Shown here in pieces: positions 1-6,498 of a DNA stretch of 10,024 nt (the stretch's first letter is position 1; the number at the start of each line of letters is the position of its first letter). Source of the DNA: Actinomycetes bacterium (GTDB lineage: Bacteria > Actinomycetota > Acidimicrobiia > Acidimicrobiales > Palsa-688); assembly GCA_021816565.1 (NCBI GenBank), contig JAKAXN010000149.1, forward strand, positions 1 through 10,024, in the 5' to 3' direction. A program made the position numbers and the translations under genes. The notes beneath the pieces were generated by a model, which did not search any database, was not told the DNA's origin, and saw only the letters and a list, made by a program, of their open reading frames with translations.

Positions 1-3000
1 TACACCACCGAGGATCTGAAGATCCTGGTGGGCCCCATGGCCCGCACGGGCATGGAGCCGATCGGCTCCATGGGTACCGACACCCCCATCGCGGTGCTGT
101 CCGACCGGTCGCGTCTGCTCTACGACTACTTCTCGCAGCTCTTCGCCCAGGTGACCAACCCGCCGCTCGACGCCATCCGCGAGGAGCTGGTCACCTCCCT
201 CTCAGGGACCATCGGGCCGGAGCGCAACCTGCTGGCCCCCGAGCCGGCGAGCTGCAACCAGATCGTCATGCCCCAGCCGGTCATCACCAACGAGGACCTG
301 GCCAAGCTGATGTACATCAACGAGGACGGCACCCAGCCGGGGTGGCGGGCGTTCGCCATCGACGGGCTCTTCGACGCCCGGGCCGCCGATGCCGGCGCCG
401 CCATGGCCCGCTCGCTCGACGACATCTGCACCCGGGTGAGCCAGGCCATCGACGACGGGGCCAAGATCATCATCCTCTCGGACCGCCACGCCTCGGCCGA
501 CCTGGCACCCATACCGGCGCTTCTGCTGGTGAGCGCCGTCCACCACCACCTGATCCAGGAGAAGAGCCGCACCCGGGTGGGTCTGGTCCTCGAGACCGGC
601 GAGGCCCGTGAGGTGCACCACATGGCCCTCCTCCTCGGCTACGGGGCGGCGGCCGTCAACCCGTACCTGGCCTTCGACACCATCACGGAGATGGTGCACG
701 CCGGCGAGCTGGGCCACATCACGCCCCGCAAGGCGGTGCGCAACTACATCAAGGCGTGCTCCAAGGGCGTGCTCAAGGTCATGTCCAAGATGGGCATCTC
801 CACCGTGGCGTCCTACACGGGGGCCCAGGTGTTCGAGGCCATCGGGCTCAGCACCGAGGTCGTCGACAGGTACTTCACCGGAACGGTGAGCCGCATCGGC
901 GGGGTCGGCCTCGACGAGATCGCCCGCGAGGTGCTGATGCGCCACCGCAAGGCGTGGCCGGACCGGCCCAGCGAGCTGGCTCACCGTGACATCGAGGTCG
1001 GCGGCGAGTACCAGTGGCGGCGGGAGGGCGAGTACCACCTGTTCAACCCGACCACCGTCCACAAGCTGCAGCACTCCACCCGGACGCAGCGCTACGACCT
1101 GTTCAAGCAGTACACCTCGGCGGTGGACTCGCAGGCGGCCCGGCTGGCCACCCTCCGGGGCCTGTTCCGGCTGCGCCAGGCCTCCGAGCTGGGCCGCCAG
1201 CCGGTGCCGATCGACGAGGTGGAGCCGGTGTCGGAGATCGTCAAGCGGTTCAGCACCGGGGCCATGTCGTACGGCTCCATCTCGGCCGAGGCCCACGAGA
1301 CTCTGGCCATCGCCATGAACCGCCTCGGAGCCCGCTCCAACACCGGAGAGGGCGGCGAGGACCCTGACCGCTTCACCCCCGACCCGAACGGCGACCTGCG
1401 CCGCAGCGCCATCAAGCAGGTGGCCTCCGGCCGCTTCGGCGTGACCAGCGAGTACCTGGTCAACGCCGACGACATCCAGATCAAGATGGCCCAGGGGGCC
1501 AAGCCCGGTGAGGGCGGCCAGCTGCCCGGCCACAAGGTGTACCCCTGGATCGCCCGGACCCGCTACTCCACCCCCGGAGTCGGGCTGATCTCTCCGCCGC
1601 CCCACCACGACATCTACTCCATCGAGGACCTGGCCCAGCTCATCTACGACCTGAAGAACGCCAACGACACGGCCCGGGTCCACGTGAAGCTGGTGGCCGA
1701 GGTCGGTGTCGGCACCGTGGCGGCCGGGGTCAGCAAGGCCCACGCCGACGTGGTCCTCATCTCCGGTCACGACGGTGGGACCGGCGCCTCCCCGCTCACC
1801 TCCCTCAAGCACGCCGGGGCCCCCTGGGAGCTGGGCCTGGCCGAGACGCAGCAGACCCTGATGCTCAACCGGCTGCGGGACCGCATCGTGGTCCAGGTCG
1901 ACGGGCAGATGAAGACCGGCCGCGATGTGCTGATCGCCGCCCTGCTGGGCGCCGAGGAGTACGGGTTCGCCACCGCCCCGCTGGTGGTCAGCGGCTGCGT
2001 GATGATGCGCGTCTGCCACCTCGACACGTGCCCGGTCGGCATCGCCACCCAGAACCCGGAGCTGCGCAAGCGCTTCAGCGGGCGGCCGGAGTTCGTGGTG
2101 ACCTTCTTCGAGTACATCGCCGAGGAGGTCAGGGAGCTGCTGGCGTCGCTCGGGTTCCGCTCGCTCGACGAGGTGATCGGCCATCCCGAGCTGATCGACA
2201 CAGCCCCGGCGGTCGAGCACTGGAAGGCCCGGGGGCTGGACCTCTCCCCCATCCTGGCCCTGCCGGACGTCCCCGGGGACGCCCCCCGACGCTGCGTGTC
2301 GAGCCAGGACCACGGTCTGGACCGGGCCCTGGACCGGCAGCTGATAGCTGACTGTCAGCCGGCGCTCGAGGATGCCCGTCCGGTGCGCCTCTCCTACGAG
2401 GTGCGCAACGTGAACCGCACGGTCGGCACCCTGCTCGGAGCCGAGATCTCGCGCCGCTACGGCGGGGCCGGCCTGCCCGACGGCACCATCGAGATCTCCT
2501 TCACCGGCTCGGCCGGGCAGAGCTTCGGGGCGTTCGTCCCGCGGGGGGTGACCCTCCGCCTGGAAGGCGACGCCAACGACTACCTGGGCAAGGGCCTGTC
2601 CGGCGGCCGCATCGTGCTGCGGCCCTCGGCTGACGCCCCGGAGTCGTTCGTGGCCGAGGAGCAGATCATCGCCGGCAATGTCATCCTCTACGGCGCCACC
2701 AGCGGGGAGGCGTACATCCGGGGGGTGGTCGGCGAGCGCTTCTGCGTGCGCAACTCGGGTGCTCTGGCCGTGGTGGAGGGGGTGGGCGACCACGGCTGCG
2801 AGTACATGACCGGCGGTCGTGTCGTGGTCCTCGGGCCGACCGGTCGCAACTTCGGGGCCGGGATGTCCGGAGGGGTGGCCTACGTGTGGGACCCTCACGG
2901 GGCCTTCGGGGCCAACCTCAACGGGGAGATGGTCGATCTCGAGGACTGTTCCGACGAGGACGTCTCCTGGCTGGGCGAAGTGCTGGGCCGACACCGCGAG

Positions 3001-3171
3001 GAGACCGGCTCGGCGGTGGCCGCCCGGCTCCTGGCCGGATGGCCGCGCTCGGCTCCACAGTTCGTGAAGGTGATGCCCCGCGACTACAAGCGGGTGCTCG
3101 AAGCGGTGCGCCAGGCCGAGGAGTCCGGGCGTCCGGTGGAGGAAGCGATCATGGCGGCATCCCGTGGGTAA
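1..3171 (+). CDS. gltB: Glutamate synthase large (alpha) subunit, 5'-truncated by window edge
   Basis: GltB catalyses the glutamine-dependent half of NADPH glutamate synthase (GOGAT): ammonia from glutamine is channelled to 2-oxoglutarate on FMN, giving glutamate in the cytoplasm. The frame is open from base 1, before the first internal ATG at 28, so the gene starts upstream. The 1056 residues seen lack the N-terminal class II glutaminase domain; full GltB is about 1500 aa. Counting from base 1, residues 1-330 are the central domain ([17 protein letters not shown] near the start). Residues 400-715 are the FMN synthase barrel, with GEGGEDP at 449 and [14 protein letters not shown]. The 3Fe-4S cysteines lie in [12 protein letters not shown] (C666, C672, C677). 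Residues from about 770 form the GXGXG beta-helix ([18 protein letters not shown]). The C-terminal [13 protein letters not shown] is typical of the family. No frameshift or missing key residue is seen. gltD follows with an 8-bp overlap. Identification is secure. Confidence 0.97.
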   Translation, partial: YTTEDLKILVGPMARTGMEPIGSMGTDTPIAVLSDRSRLLYDYFSQLFAQVTNPPLDAIREELVTSLSGTIGPERNLLAPEPASCNQIVMPQPVITNEDLAKLMYINEDGTQPGWRAFAIDGLFDARAADAGAAMARSLDDICTRVSQAIDDGAKIIILSDRHASADLAPIPALLLVSAVHHHLIQEKSRTRVGLVLETGEAREVHHMALLLGYGAAAVNPYLAFDTITEMVHAGELGHITPRKAVRNYIKACSKGVLKVMSKMGISTVASYTGAQVFEAIGLSTEVVDRYFTGTVSRIGGVGLDEIAREVLMRHRKAWPDRPSELAHRDIEVGGEYQWRREGEYHLFNPTTVHKLQHSTRTQRYDLFKQYTSAVDSQAARLATLRGLFRLRQASELGRQPVPIDEVEPVSEIVKRFSTGAMSYGSISAEAHETLAIAMNRLGARSNTGEGGEDPDRFTPDPNGDLRRSAIKQVASGRFGVTSEYLVNADDIQIKMAQGAKPGEGGQLPGHKVYPWIARTRYSTPGVGLISPPPHHDIYSIEDLAQLIYDLKNANDTARVHVKLVAEVGVGTVAAGVSKAHADVVLISGHDGGTGASPLTSLKHAGAPWELGLAETQQTLMLNRLRDRIVVQVDGQMKTGRDVLIAALLGAEEYGFATAPLVVSGCVMMRVCHLDTCPVGIATQNPELRKRFSGRPEFVVTFFEYIAEEVRELLASLGFRSLDEVIGHPELIDTAPAVEHWKARGLDLSPILALPDVPGDAPRRCVSSQDHGLDRALDRQLIADCQPALEDARPVRLSYEVRNVNRTVGTLLGAEISRRYGGAGLPDGTIEISFTGSAGQSFGAFVPRGVTLRLEGDANDYLGKGLSGGRIVLRPSADAPESFVAEEQIIAGNVILYGATSGEAYIRGVVGERFCVRNSGALAVVEGVGDHGCEYMTGGRVVVLGPTGRNFGAGMSGGVAYVWDPHGAFGANLNGEMVDLEDCSDEDVSWLGEVLGRHREETGSAVAARLLAGWPRSAPQFVKVMPRDYKRVLEAVRQAEESGRPVEEAIMAASRG

Positions 3172-4630
3172 GCCCACCGGTTTCATGGAGTTCCCCCGCG
3201 AGCTGCCCGGCCGCCGGCCGGTGCCGGTGCGGCTGCGGGACTGGAAGGAGGTCTACGAGCCGTTCCAGGCCGACCGCCTGCAGGTGCAGGCCAGCCGGTG
3301 CATGGACTGCGGCATCCCGTTCTGCAACGACGGCTGTCCGCTCGGAAACCTGATTCCCGACTGGAACGACCTCGTCTACAAAGACGAATGGCACCAGGCC
3401 ATAGAGCGGCTGCACGCCACCAACAACTTCCCGGAGTTCACCGGCCGGCTCTGCCCGGCGCCGTGTGAGGCGGCGTGCGTGCTCGGGATCAACTCCGACC
3501 CGGTCACCATCAAGCAGGTCGAGGTGACCATCATCGACCGGGCGTGGGCCGAGGGCTGGGTCAAGCCGGTCCTGCCCGACCGCCAGACCGGCAAGCGGGT
3601 GGCGGTCGTCGGCTCCGGCCCGGCCGGGCTGGCCGCGGCCCAGCAGCTGACCCGGGCCGGCCACTCGGTCACCGTCTACGAGCGCGACGACAAGCCGGGC
3701 GGCCTGCTGCGCTACGGCATCCCCGAGTTCAAGATGGAGAAGCGCCACCTGGACCGCCGCCTGGCCCAGATGGAGGCGGAGGGCACGTCGTTCGTCTCCG
3801 GGGTGTCCATCGGCGCCCGGACCGGACCGGGCAGTCTGTCTGGGGCGGAGCTGGTCGGCGCCCACGACGCGGTGGTCGTGGCCACCGGCGCCACTGTCGC
3901 CCGGGACCTTCCCATCCCGGGCCGGTCCCTGAAGGGCATCCATCAGGCCATGGAGATCCTCCCGATGGCCAACCGGGCGGTGAAGGCCGAGGATCCGGTG
4001 TCCGCCTGCCCCATCAGCGCCAAGGGCAAGCGGGTGGTGATCATCGGCGGCGGCGACACCGGAGCCGACTGCCTGGGGACCGTGCACCGTCACGGGGCCC
4101 GCTCCGTCCACCAGTTCGAGATCATGCCCCGGCCCCCCGAGGTCCGCGACGCCTCCACCCCGTGGCCGACCTGGCCGCTCATGTTCCGCACGTCGTCGGC
4201 CCACGAGGAGGGAGGCGAACGGGTGTTCTCGGTCAACACCCTCGAGTTCGTCGACGACGGCTCCGGCCACGTGGCCGGCCTGCGGGCCTGCGAGGTCGAG
4301 ATGAAGGTCGTCGACGGCCGGCCCGGCTTCGAGCCGGTCGCCGGGTCGGAGTTCACCCTGGAGTGCGACCTGGTGCTGCTGGCGCTGGGCTTCAGCGGCC
4401 CCGAACCGGAGCTGGCGTCCGCCCTCGGCCTGGACCTGACCCCCCGGGGCAACATCGCCCGTTCCGCGGACTACGCCACATCCCGTCCGGGGGTGTACGT
4501 CTGCGGCGACGCCGGCCGGGGCCAGAGCCTCATCGTGTGGGCCATCGCCGAGGGTCGCTCGGCTGCCATGCACGTGGACCGGTACCTCACCGGGTCCACG
4601 CTGCTGCCGGCCCCCCTGCCGCAGGCCTAG
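3164..4630 (+). CDS. gltD: Glutamate synthase small (beta) subunit, NADPH-binding
   Basis: GltD takes electrons from NADPH through FAD and passes them via 4Fe-4S clusters to the FMN of GltB. Its 488 aa is a normal length. The N-terminal cluster domain has C46, C49, C54 and C58 ([13 protein letters not shown]), then C97, C101 and C105 (CPAPCEAAC). The FAD Rossmann motif [10 protein letters not shown] is at about 148-157, and the NADPH motif IGGGDTG at 294-300. The C-terminal FAD-contact segment is [14 protein letters not shown]. The GTG start at 3164 is chosen because the resulting MGKPTGF N-terminus is typical of GltD. It overlaps the gltB stop by 8 bp, so coupled translation is likely. The purine-rich GGAGGAA at 3138-3144 is rather far away (about 19 nt). 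An in-frame ATG at 3185 would remove that conserved N-terminus. A strong hairpin follows the stop. Identification is secure. Confidence 0.96.
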   Translation: MGKPTGFMEFPRELPGRRPVPVRLRDWKEVYEPFQADRLQVQASRCMDCGIPFCNDGCPLGNLIPDWNDLVYKDEWHQAIERLHATNNFPEFTGRLCPAPCEAACVLGINSDPVTIKQVEVTIIDRAWAEGWVKPVLPDRQTGKRVAVVGSGPAGLAAAQQLTRAGHSVTVYERDDKPGGLLRYGIPEFKMEKRHLDRRLAQMEAEGTSFVSGVSIGARTGPGSLSGAELVGAHDAVVVATGATVARDLPIPGRSLKGIHQAMEILPMANRAVKAEDPVSACPISAKGKRVVIIGGGDTGADCLGTVHRHGARSVHQFEIMPRPPEVRDASTPWPTWPLMFRTSSAHEEGGERVFSVNTLEFVDDGSGHVAGLRACEVEMKVVDGRPGFEPVAGSEFTLECDLVLLALGFSGPEPELASALGLDLTPRGNIARSADYATSRPGVYVCGDAGRGQSLIVWAIAEGRSAAMHVDRYLTGSTLLPAPLPQA

Positions 4631-4643
4631 CCGCTCCCGCGCC

Positions 4644-4678
4644 GGACGCGGCCCGGGTGTGGGACCCGGGTCGCGTCC
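4644..4678 (+). terminator. GC-rich hairpin behind gltD, probable terminator
   Basis: The arms GGACGCGGCCCGGGT (4644-4658) and ACCCGGGTCGCGTCC (4664-4678) pair over 15 bp with one G-U wobble around a 5-nt loop, GTGGG. It begins 13 bp after the gltD stop and lies upstream of the next gene's putative promoter, where a terminator would be expected. No T-tract follows; the downstream bases are CCGCAGG. It would therefore be a U-less hairpin terminator of the kind proposed for actinobacteria, or a 3'-end mRNA stabiliser. The pairing is seen directly; the function is inferred. Confidence 0.65.
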
Positions 4679-4740
4679 CCGCAGGCTCCCTGGTTCCCGC
4701 GCCGGGGCCAGCGGGCCTCTCGCAGCCGGTCGGGCGGCGG

Positions 4741-4746
4741 TAGCCT
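4741..4746 (+). promoter_or_regulatory. Putative -10 box (TAGCCT) for a leaderless transcript
   Basis: TAGCCT fits the actinobacterial sigma-A -10 pattern TANNNT. It ends 3 nt before a GTG at 4750 and 6 nt before a second in-frame GTG at 4753. The expected transcription start, about 6-7 nt downstream, therefore falls on or beside the start codon. No convincing -35 hexamer is visible upstream. The rest of the 119-bp gap (4631-4749) holds only the hairpin behind gltD and GC-rich sequence. Confidence 0.5.
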
Positions 4747-4749
4747 GGA

Positions 4750-5157
4750 GTGGTGGAAACGGATGAGCCAAACACGGGCGACGGCGACGCTGCCGGTTCG
4801 GCCGGCGCCGATGATCAGGGCGCCGGGGCCGTCGACCCGGGCGCCGGGGCGGCCGGCCCGGAGGCCGGTGGCGGAGAGGCCGGCACGGCCCTGCCGCGGA
4901 AGGTGGAGGCCTGGCGCCGGCGCAGCGCGGCCGGGGCCATCCTCACCGGTTTCGCCCTCGGTCTGCAGGAGGCGCTCGAGACCCACCGGGACGACCCGTC
5001 CATCGTGGTCCAGACCTCCGGGGACCCGCCCGACGATCTCCCGGTAGAGGCCGAATTCGAGTACGGCCGGCCCCGCCAGAGCGTGGTGAACATCCGGCCG
5101 TGGTTGCTCAACGAGTCCCGGCGCGACGGTCAGGACCGTCCCGCCGGGGACTCCTAG
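4750..5157 (+). CDS. Small acidic protein of unknown function
   Basis: I do not recognise this 135-aa protein. Residues 1-48 are low-complexity, acidic and Gly/Ala-rich (DDQGAGAVDPGAGAAG), and so probably disordered. Residues 49-80 look like an amphipathic to hydrophobic helix (PRKVEAWRRRSAAGAILTGF). Residues 83-120 are a compact, more ordered segment ending in VVNIRPWLL. That C-terminal half has normal amino-acid variety and looks like a real conserved domain. There is no signal peptide; the short hydrophobic run at about 60-72 is weak for a membrane segment. The first codons are GTG GTG, preceded by TAGCCT and no clear Shine-Dalgarno, so a leaderless start at 4750 or 4753 is plausible. It probably forms an operon with the membrane protein that starts 7 bp downstream, perhaps as its soluble partner. 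Coding status is fairly sure; function is unknown. Confidence 0.72.
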   Translation: MVETDEPNTGDGDAAGSAGADDQGAGAVDPGAGAAGPEAGGGEAGTALPRKVEAWRRRSAAGAILTGFALGLQEALETHRDDPSIVVQTSGDPPDDLPVEAEFEYGRPRQSVVNIRPWLLNESRRDGQDRPAGDS

Positions 5158-5164
5158 TACAGCG

Positions 5165-5779
5165 ATGGGCGTGATGCCCCGCCGGCGCGCCGCGCCGGAA
5201 GCCGCCCAGGCACCGGTCGACTCCTCCCCCACCGACCCGGGCCTGAAGCCGTCGGCCATGCGCGGGGCGGAGGGCCTGTACGGCTACGTGGTCGGCCTGG
5301 AGCTTCTGGTGGTGGGCGTGCTCAACCTCACCGTCACCCACGGGCCGGGGGCCCCGGCCCACCCCCAGACCACCCTGGCGGCGGTCGGGGTGGCGGCCTC
5401 CATCGCCTTCATGGCGGTGATCCGCCTGAAGAACCGGATGGCCGCCGGGTTCGGGGCCATCGTGGCGGCCTTCTTCGTCACCCTCCCGAGGGTGCCGAAC
5501 AGCCTGTCCATCGCCCACATCTTCGCCCTGGTGCTCCCCATGGCCTACGGGCTCATCATCACCCAGCGCCAGCGGCGCGACACCCCCAAGCTGGCACGCG
5601 GTGGCGCGGCCCGCCGGGCCGGGGCCACCCCGGCCGGTGGACGGGCCGGGGCCAAGGGAGCCGGGACCACCCCCGCCGGCGCGGGACGGGGCCGGCGGGG
5701 CAAGAAGCAGCCCGAGCCGGCCGGCGGGCCCCGTCCCAGCGCCCGCTACACGCCACCCAAGTCCAAGCGGAAATCCTGA
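5165..5779 (+). CDS. Four-helix membrane protein with a basic low-complexity tail
   Basis: This 204-aa protein is not recognised. A polar N-terminus (about 1-37) precedes four likely membrane helices at about 39-58, 70-88, 92-108 and 115-134 (for example YVVGLELLVVGVLNLTV and IAHIFALVLPMAYGLII). Residues 135-204 are a strongly basic Gly/Ala/Pro/Lys/Arg tail ending in KSKRKS, presumably cytoplasmic. Within it, ATPAGGRAG and TTPAGAGRG are an imperfect repeat. No catalytic or transport motif is visible. The ATG at 5165 is 7 bp after the previous stop. A second in-frame ATG lies at 5174. The nearest purine stretch, GGGGA at about 5146-5150, is a poor Shine-Dalgarno, so translation may be coupled to the upstream gene. 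The gene ends 21 bp from the convergent TetR gene. Membrane location is well supported; the role is unknown. Confidence 0.75.
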   Translation: MGVMPRRRAAPEAAQAPVDSSPTDPGLKPSAMRGAEGLYGYVVGLELLVVGVLNLTVTHGPGAPAHPQTTLAAVGVAASIAFMAVIRLKNRMAAGFGAIVAAFFVTLPRVPNSLSIAHIFALVLPMAYGLIITQRQRRDTPKLARGGAARRAGATPAGGRAGAKGAGTTPAGAGRGRRGKKQPEPAGGPRPSARYTPPKSKRKS

Positions 5780-5780
5780 A

Positions 5781-5795
5781 CGGCCGGGCGGGCCG
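5781..5795. terminator. Short hairpin between convergent genes, weak terminator candidate
   Basis: CGGCC (5781-5785) and GGCCG (5791-5795) can pair over 5 bp around GGGCG. It sits in the 21-bp gap between the membrane-protein stop and the stop of the convergent TetR gene, the right place for a bidirectional terminator. The stem is short and has no T-tract. In such GC-rich DNA it could be chance. Confidence 0.25.
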
Positions 5796-5800
5796 CAGCT

Positions 5801-6454
5801 TCAGACGGCCCCGCCGGCGCCGGCCCCCGCCGGCAGGAGGGCGGAGCGCAGGAATCCCAGCAGGGCGCGGCGCTGGCGCACGGTGGACCGGGCTGTGGGC
5901 TCCACGCCGAGGGCGCGCATCACCTCCACCTCGGTGGCCACCCCGACCACGCTCGAGTAGGCCATGAGCAGGAGCAGGCGGGAGTCCTGGCGGCGCAGCT
6001 CCCCCGCGGTCATGGCCTGCTCCAGGAAGGCGGTGGCCCCGTCGATGAGCGGGCCGAGCATGAGGGCGAAGCGGGTGGCGGCCGGAGGGCCCAGCCGGCT
6101 CACCTCCCGGAGCAGACCGAGCAGTTCCGGGCGCCGGGCCGCCAGCCGGAACACCGCCCGCACCACCGCCCGGACCCGGTTCCACGCCGGCCCGGGCCCC
6201 GGCGAGGCCAGGGACAGGGCCCCGGTGAGCTCGAGCGCAGCCTGATCCACCGCCGCTTCGAGCAGGGCCTCCTTGGACGGGAAGTAGTACAGGATCGTCT
6301 GCTTCCGCACCCCCAGCTCGCCGGCCAGAGCGTCGAGGGACGTGACGTCGTAGCCCCGCTGCCCGAACGCTTTGAGCGCGGCATCCACCACCCGGTCCCG
6401 GGTGCTGCGGTCGTCTGCCCTCCTGGTTTCCCCTGAATCGGCCGGATCCGCCAC
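5801..6454 (-). CDS. TetR/AcrR-family transcriptional repressor
   Basis: A TetR-type one-component regulator with an N-terminal helix-turn-helix and a C-terminal ligand-binding, dimerising domain. With this start it is 217 aa, normal for the family. Residues 17-65 carry the HTH signature: RVVDAALKAFGQRGYDVTS, then LGVRKQTILYYFPSKEAL, with the YYFPSKE hallmark at about 56-62. The C-terminal half is variable and hydrophobic, and its ligand cannot be read from it. The GTG at 6454 is chosen because GGAGAGG (6467-6461) sits 6 nt upstream. An in-frame GTG at 6475 would add seven residues (MRAERNS) and could be leaderless. The gene is divergent from the acyl-CoA reductase operon, with a perfect palindrome between them, so I infer control of that operon and of itself. 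A long-chain acyl-CoA or fatty acid would be a natural inducer, but nothing here proves it. Confidence 0.92.
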   Translation of the reverse strand: MADPADSGETRRADDRSTRDRVVDAALKAFGQRGYDVTSLDALAGELGVRKQTILYYFPSKEALLEAAVDQAALELTGALSLASPGPGPAWNRVRAVVRAVFRLAARRPELLGLLREVSRLGPPAATRFALMLGPLIDGATAFLEQAMTAGELRRQDSRLLLLMAYSSVVGVATEVEVMRALGVEPTARSTVRQRRALLGFLRSALLPAGAGAGGAV

Positions 6455-6460
6455 GCTGTT

Positions 6461-6467
6461 CCTCTCC
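6461..6467 (-). promoter_or_regulatory. Shine-Dalgarno of the TetR gene
   Basis: Read on the minus strand, this is GGAGAGG followed by the 6-nt spacer AACAGC and then GTG at 6454. It favours that start over the GTG at 6475, which has no purine-rich site upstream and lies only 2 nt from the palindrome. Confidence 0.55.
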
Positions 6468-6476
6468 GCCCTCACT

Positions 6477-6488
6477 TACCATATGGTA
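6477..6488. promoter_or_regulatory. Perfect 12-bp palindrome, likely TetR operator over divergent -10 boxes
   Basis: TACCATATGGTA is its own reverse complement and is the only AT-rich patch in the gap between the two divergent genes. On each strand it contains both TACCAT and TATGGT, and each fits the -10 pattern TANNNT. A repressor bound here would block RNA polymerase in both directions. It is 10 bp before the reductase ATG (6499) and 2 bp from the upstream GTG of the TetR frame (6475). No clear -35 box is seen on either side. The palindrome is seen directly; binding by the adjacent TetR is inferred from the divergent layout usual in this family. Confidence 0.7.
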
Positions 6489-6498
6489 GACAGGGTCG

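Noticed and set aside
202..3186. A 994-codon open frame antisense to gltB
   Set aside because: It mirrors the GC-rich codon pattern of gltB, which has clear domains and motifs. Its translation is His/Gly/Val/Asp/Leu-biased with no recognisable domain.
3185..3187. ATG at 3185 as the gltD start
   Set aside because: It would remove the MGKPTGF N-terminus typical of GltD and has no better ribosome-binding site.
3475..4743. A 422-codon plus-strand frame overlapping gltD
   Set aside because: Its translation is Arg/Gly/Pro-rich, as out-of-frame reading of GC-rich DNA gives, and gltD occupies the region in another frame.
3149..4771. A 540-codon antisense frame over gltD
   Set aside because: It is complementary to a secure GltD gene and has shadow-type composition. 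It also runs through the terminator hairpin and the start of the next gene.
4763..5047. An alternative ATG-started 94-codon frame over the small acidic gene
   Set aside because: Its product is a monotonous Arg/Pro/Ala string, while the GTG-started frame has a compact, varied C-terminal half and a matching promoter position.
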